From: Alistipes sp.
Lineage (GTDB): Bacteria > Bacteroidota > Bacteroidia > Bacteroidales > Rikenellaceae
Direction: 5' to 3'
Assembly (NCBI GenBank): GCA_017560305.1
Contig: JAFYOF010000029.1
Coordinates: forward strand, 1-7,029
Length of the DNA: 7,029 nt
Positions within the stretch are counted from its first letter, which is position 1; every line of letters starts with the position of its first letter. The notes beneath the pieces were generated by a model. It searched no databases, was not told the DNA's origin, and worked only from the letters and a program-made list of their open reading frames with translations. A program made the translations under genes and the position numbers. This document shows, piece after piece, positions 5,581-7,029 of the stretch.

Positions 5581-7029
5581 TAAAAAAGGTTCAACTGCTC
5601 GGGGTCACCCACCATTACATCCTCCTCGGTAGCACCCATCGAGATTACATTTGTCGCCGCTGGTGCAGCCGAAGTTGCAGGAGCGTCAGCCTCTACAGCC
5701 TCTACGCCCTCCAAATCAACATCCATTGGCTCGTCTGTCTCCTCATCCGCCGGCTCAATCTCTGGCTCTACGAAGTGCAATGTATCTACATCATAAGTTG
5801 TGATTCGCTTACCCTTTGCACGAGGACTCTTCACACCGATGAAACTATCCACATCCACCTCGTCTGCTGGGCGTGTTGCGTGTGCACCCTTGTAGGTCAC
5901 AACCAGCTTAGCACCCTCAACGCCAGTCATACATACGAAGTCCGCTACATCTTCGCCCTCCAGGAACGACAACATCTTCTCGGTTGGCTCCAGCTGGAAG
6001 CGCTTCATATAGTAATACTTCTGCTCGCGGTCATAGTAGCAGAGGCTGTAAATCTTACCCGCCACATATCGCTCTACACAGATGGTCTCATCAGGGAAGT
6101 GCTGCTCAACGCCGAAGCCCGTAATGTAATACTGCTGCTTCGATGTCCACACCACCAACTTATCATCTCCCTTGAACTCACCAAGCAAGATACCACGACC
6201 ATCAGTATTCAAGCGGCGTACATCCTCATCAAACCAGATATCCTGACCGCCCAGAGTCGAAGTTCCCTTCTCCTTGAGGACAATCTTATGGATACTGTAA
6301 CGCGAGAAGAGGTTACCCGCTGCCGCGCGACCCTTGATTGCGATGGTCGAGAAGTCCAGGTCGGTAATCACCTTCTTCAGGCGTGGGCGTGGACGGAAGT
6401 AAACCTTCAACACCTCTGCCTCGCCATTAGGGTTTACAGACATATAGAGCAACTCGCTCTTTGGCGTTCCCTTGGTGAGGTCGTAGACCTTATCGCGTGT
6501 GATGCTCTTGATAGCGCAACGCTTCATCATTATCGCGCCACCCCTGCCATCACGGTACAGGACATTGTAAATCGTGCGTTCATCGTTACGCTTGAACACG
6601 CCGATGTAATAGATGTTCTTGTCGAAGAAATCCTTGTCGGCCACCTTCTTGATGACATAGCGACCATCCTTCAGGATGACAATCACATCATCAATATCAC
6701 TACAATCGCAGACAAACTCGGCATCCTTCATACTCTTACCGATACCGAAGAATCCCTCCGCTCTGTCAACATACAACTTGGCGTTTGTCACCGCCACCTT
6801 TGTAGCCTCGATTGCGTCAAATTCTCTAATCTCGGTCTTACGCTCTCTACCCTTGCCATACTTCTCGCGTATGCGCTCATAGTATGCGATTGTGTATTCG
6901 GTCAGGTGCTCCAGGTCGTACTTTGTTGACTTGATATCCTCCTCAATCTTCTTTATCTCGTTATCAGCCTTATCGGTATCATAACGCGAGATGCGGATGA
7001 ACTTCAGCTCTGTCAGGCGCTGCACATCC
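5580..7029 (-). CDS. parC: DNA topoisomerase IV subunit A, C-terminal fragment (5' end beyond right edge)
   Basis: ParC is the DNA-breaking subunit of topoisomerase IV, which unlinks replicated chromosomes together with ParE. The window holds the last 482 codons; the reading frame is open through the right edge. The fragment starts in the tower/coiled-coil part of the breakage-reunion domain (basic-acidic helices up to about residue 60, ending ERIREKYGKGRERKTEI). It continues into the C-terminal DNA-wrapping region, with the Bacteroidota-type blocks EFVCDCSDIDDVIV (near 104-117), NDERTIYNVLYRDG, TKGTPKSELLYMSVNPNGEA and FIGVKSPRAKGKRITTY. No QRRGGKG-type GyrA box is seen, which favours ParC over a second GyrA; AIKGRAAAGNLFS looks like a degenerate blade motif. 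The last 63 or so residues are an acidic, Ala-rich, probably disordered tail ending in EQLNLF, a clamp-binding-like motif. The upstream partner gene is not visible. Confidence 0.92.
   Translation of the reverse strand, partial: DVQRLTELKFIRISRYDTDKADNEIKKIEEDIKSTKYDLEHLTEYTIAYYERIREKYGKGRERKTEIREFDAIEATKVAVTNAKLYVDRAEGFFGIGKSMKDAEFVCDCSDIDDVIVILKDGRYVIKKVADKDFFDKNIYYIGVFKRNDERTIYNVLYRDGRGGAIMMKRCAIKSITRDKVYDLTKGTPKSELLYMSVNPNGEAEVLKVYFRPRPRLKKVITDLDFSTIAIKGRAAAGNLFSRYSIHKIVLKEKGTSTLGGQDIWFDEDVRRLNTDGRGILLGEFKGDDKLVVWTSKQQYYITGFGVEQHFPDETICVERYVAGKIYSLCYYDREQKYYYMKRFQLEPTEKMLSFLEGEDVADFVCMTGVEGAKLVVTYKGAHATRPADEVDVDSFIGVKSPRAKGKRITTYDVDTLHFVEPEIEPADEETDEPMDVDLEGVEAVEADAPATSAAPAATNVISMGATEEDVMVGDPEQLNLF

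Noticed and set aside
5427..6929. 500-codon open frame on the plus strand, antisense to parC and the start of aroK
   Set aside because: It lies entirely opposite well-supported conserved genes. Its product is rich in Leu, Ile, His and Thr with no recognisable motif, as expected for a mirror of minus-strand codon usage, and no promoter or ribosome binding site is apparent.
7023..7025. GTG as a possible start of the rightmost gene
   Set aside because: The frame stays open to the window edge and the protein begins in the middle of the ParC breakage-reunion domain, so the GTG is an internal valine codon.

Overview
This window looks like ordinary core chromosome from a Bacteroidota bacterium, most likely of the order Bacteroidales. 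Four things suggest this: the ParC C-terminal half has the Bacteroides type of architecture, ftsK is followed directly by a lolA-like gene, Shine-Dalgarno sequences are weak or absent, and a TAnnTTTG-type promoter lies upstream of gyrA. The GyrA N-terminus resembles what I recall of Alistipes/Rikenellaceae more than Bacteroides, but that family-level guess is weak. There is no sign of mobile elements, CRISPR, rRNA or tRNA.

All six protein genes lie on the minus strand, so transcription runs from high to low coordinates. First comes a five-gene block: parC (3' two-thirds or less, entering from beyond the right edge), aroK (shikimate kinase), murI (glutamate racemase), ftsK (DNA translocase) and a lolA-like lipoprotein carrier gene. 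The gaps are 9, 2, 26 and 35 bp, which fits one operon. A strong rho-independent hairpin at 707-743 starts 3 nt after the lolA stop and closes the block. A gene-free stretch of about 416 bp (331-746) follows. It holds that terminator, short repeats, an inverted repeat and a good match to the Bacteroidales promoter consensus. Last is gyrA, of which only the first 110 codons are present before the left edge.

Functionally, the block joins chromosome unlinking (ParC of topoisomerase IV) and chromosome pumping at the septum (FtsK) with two cell-envelope or precursor steps (MurI makes D-glutamate for peptidoglycan, LolA escorts lipoproteins) and an aromatic amino acid biosynthesis step (AroK). Both type IIA topoisomerase A subunits lie within about 5.3 kb of each other but appear to be in separate transcription units.

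I do not see a wholly new system here. The most interesting details are a clamp-binding-like QLNLF at the very C-terminus of ParC, a four-fold acidic F-E-V-V motif in the FtsK linker, the co-transcription of parC with ftsK, and the repeat-rich region upstream of gyrA.
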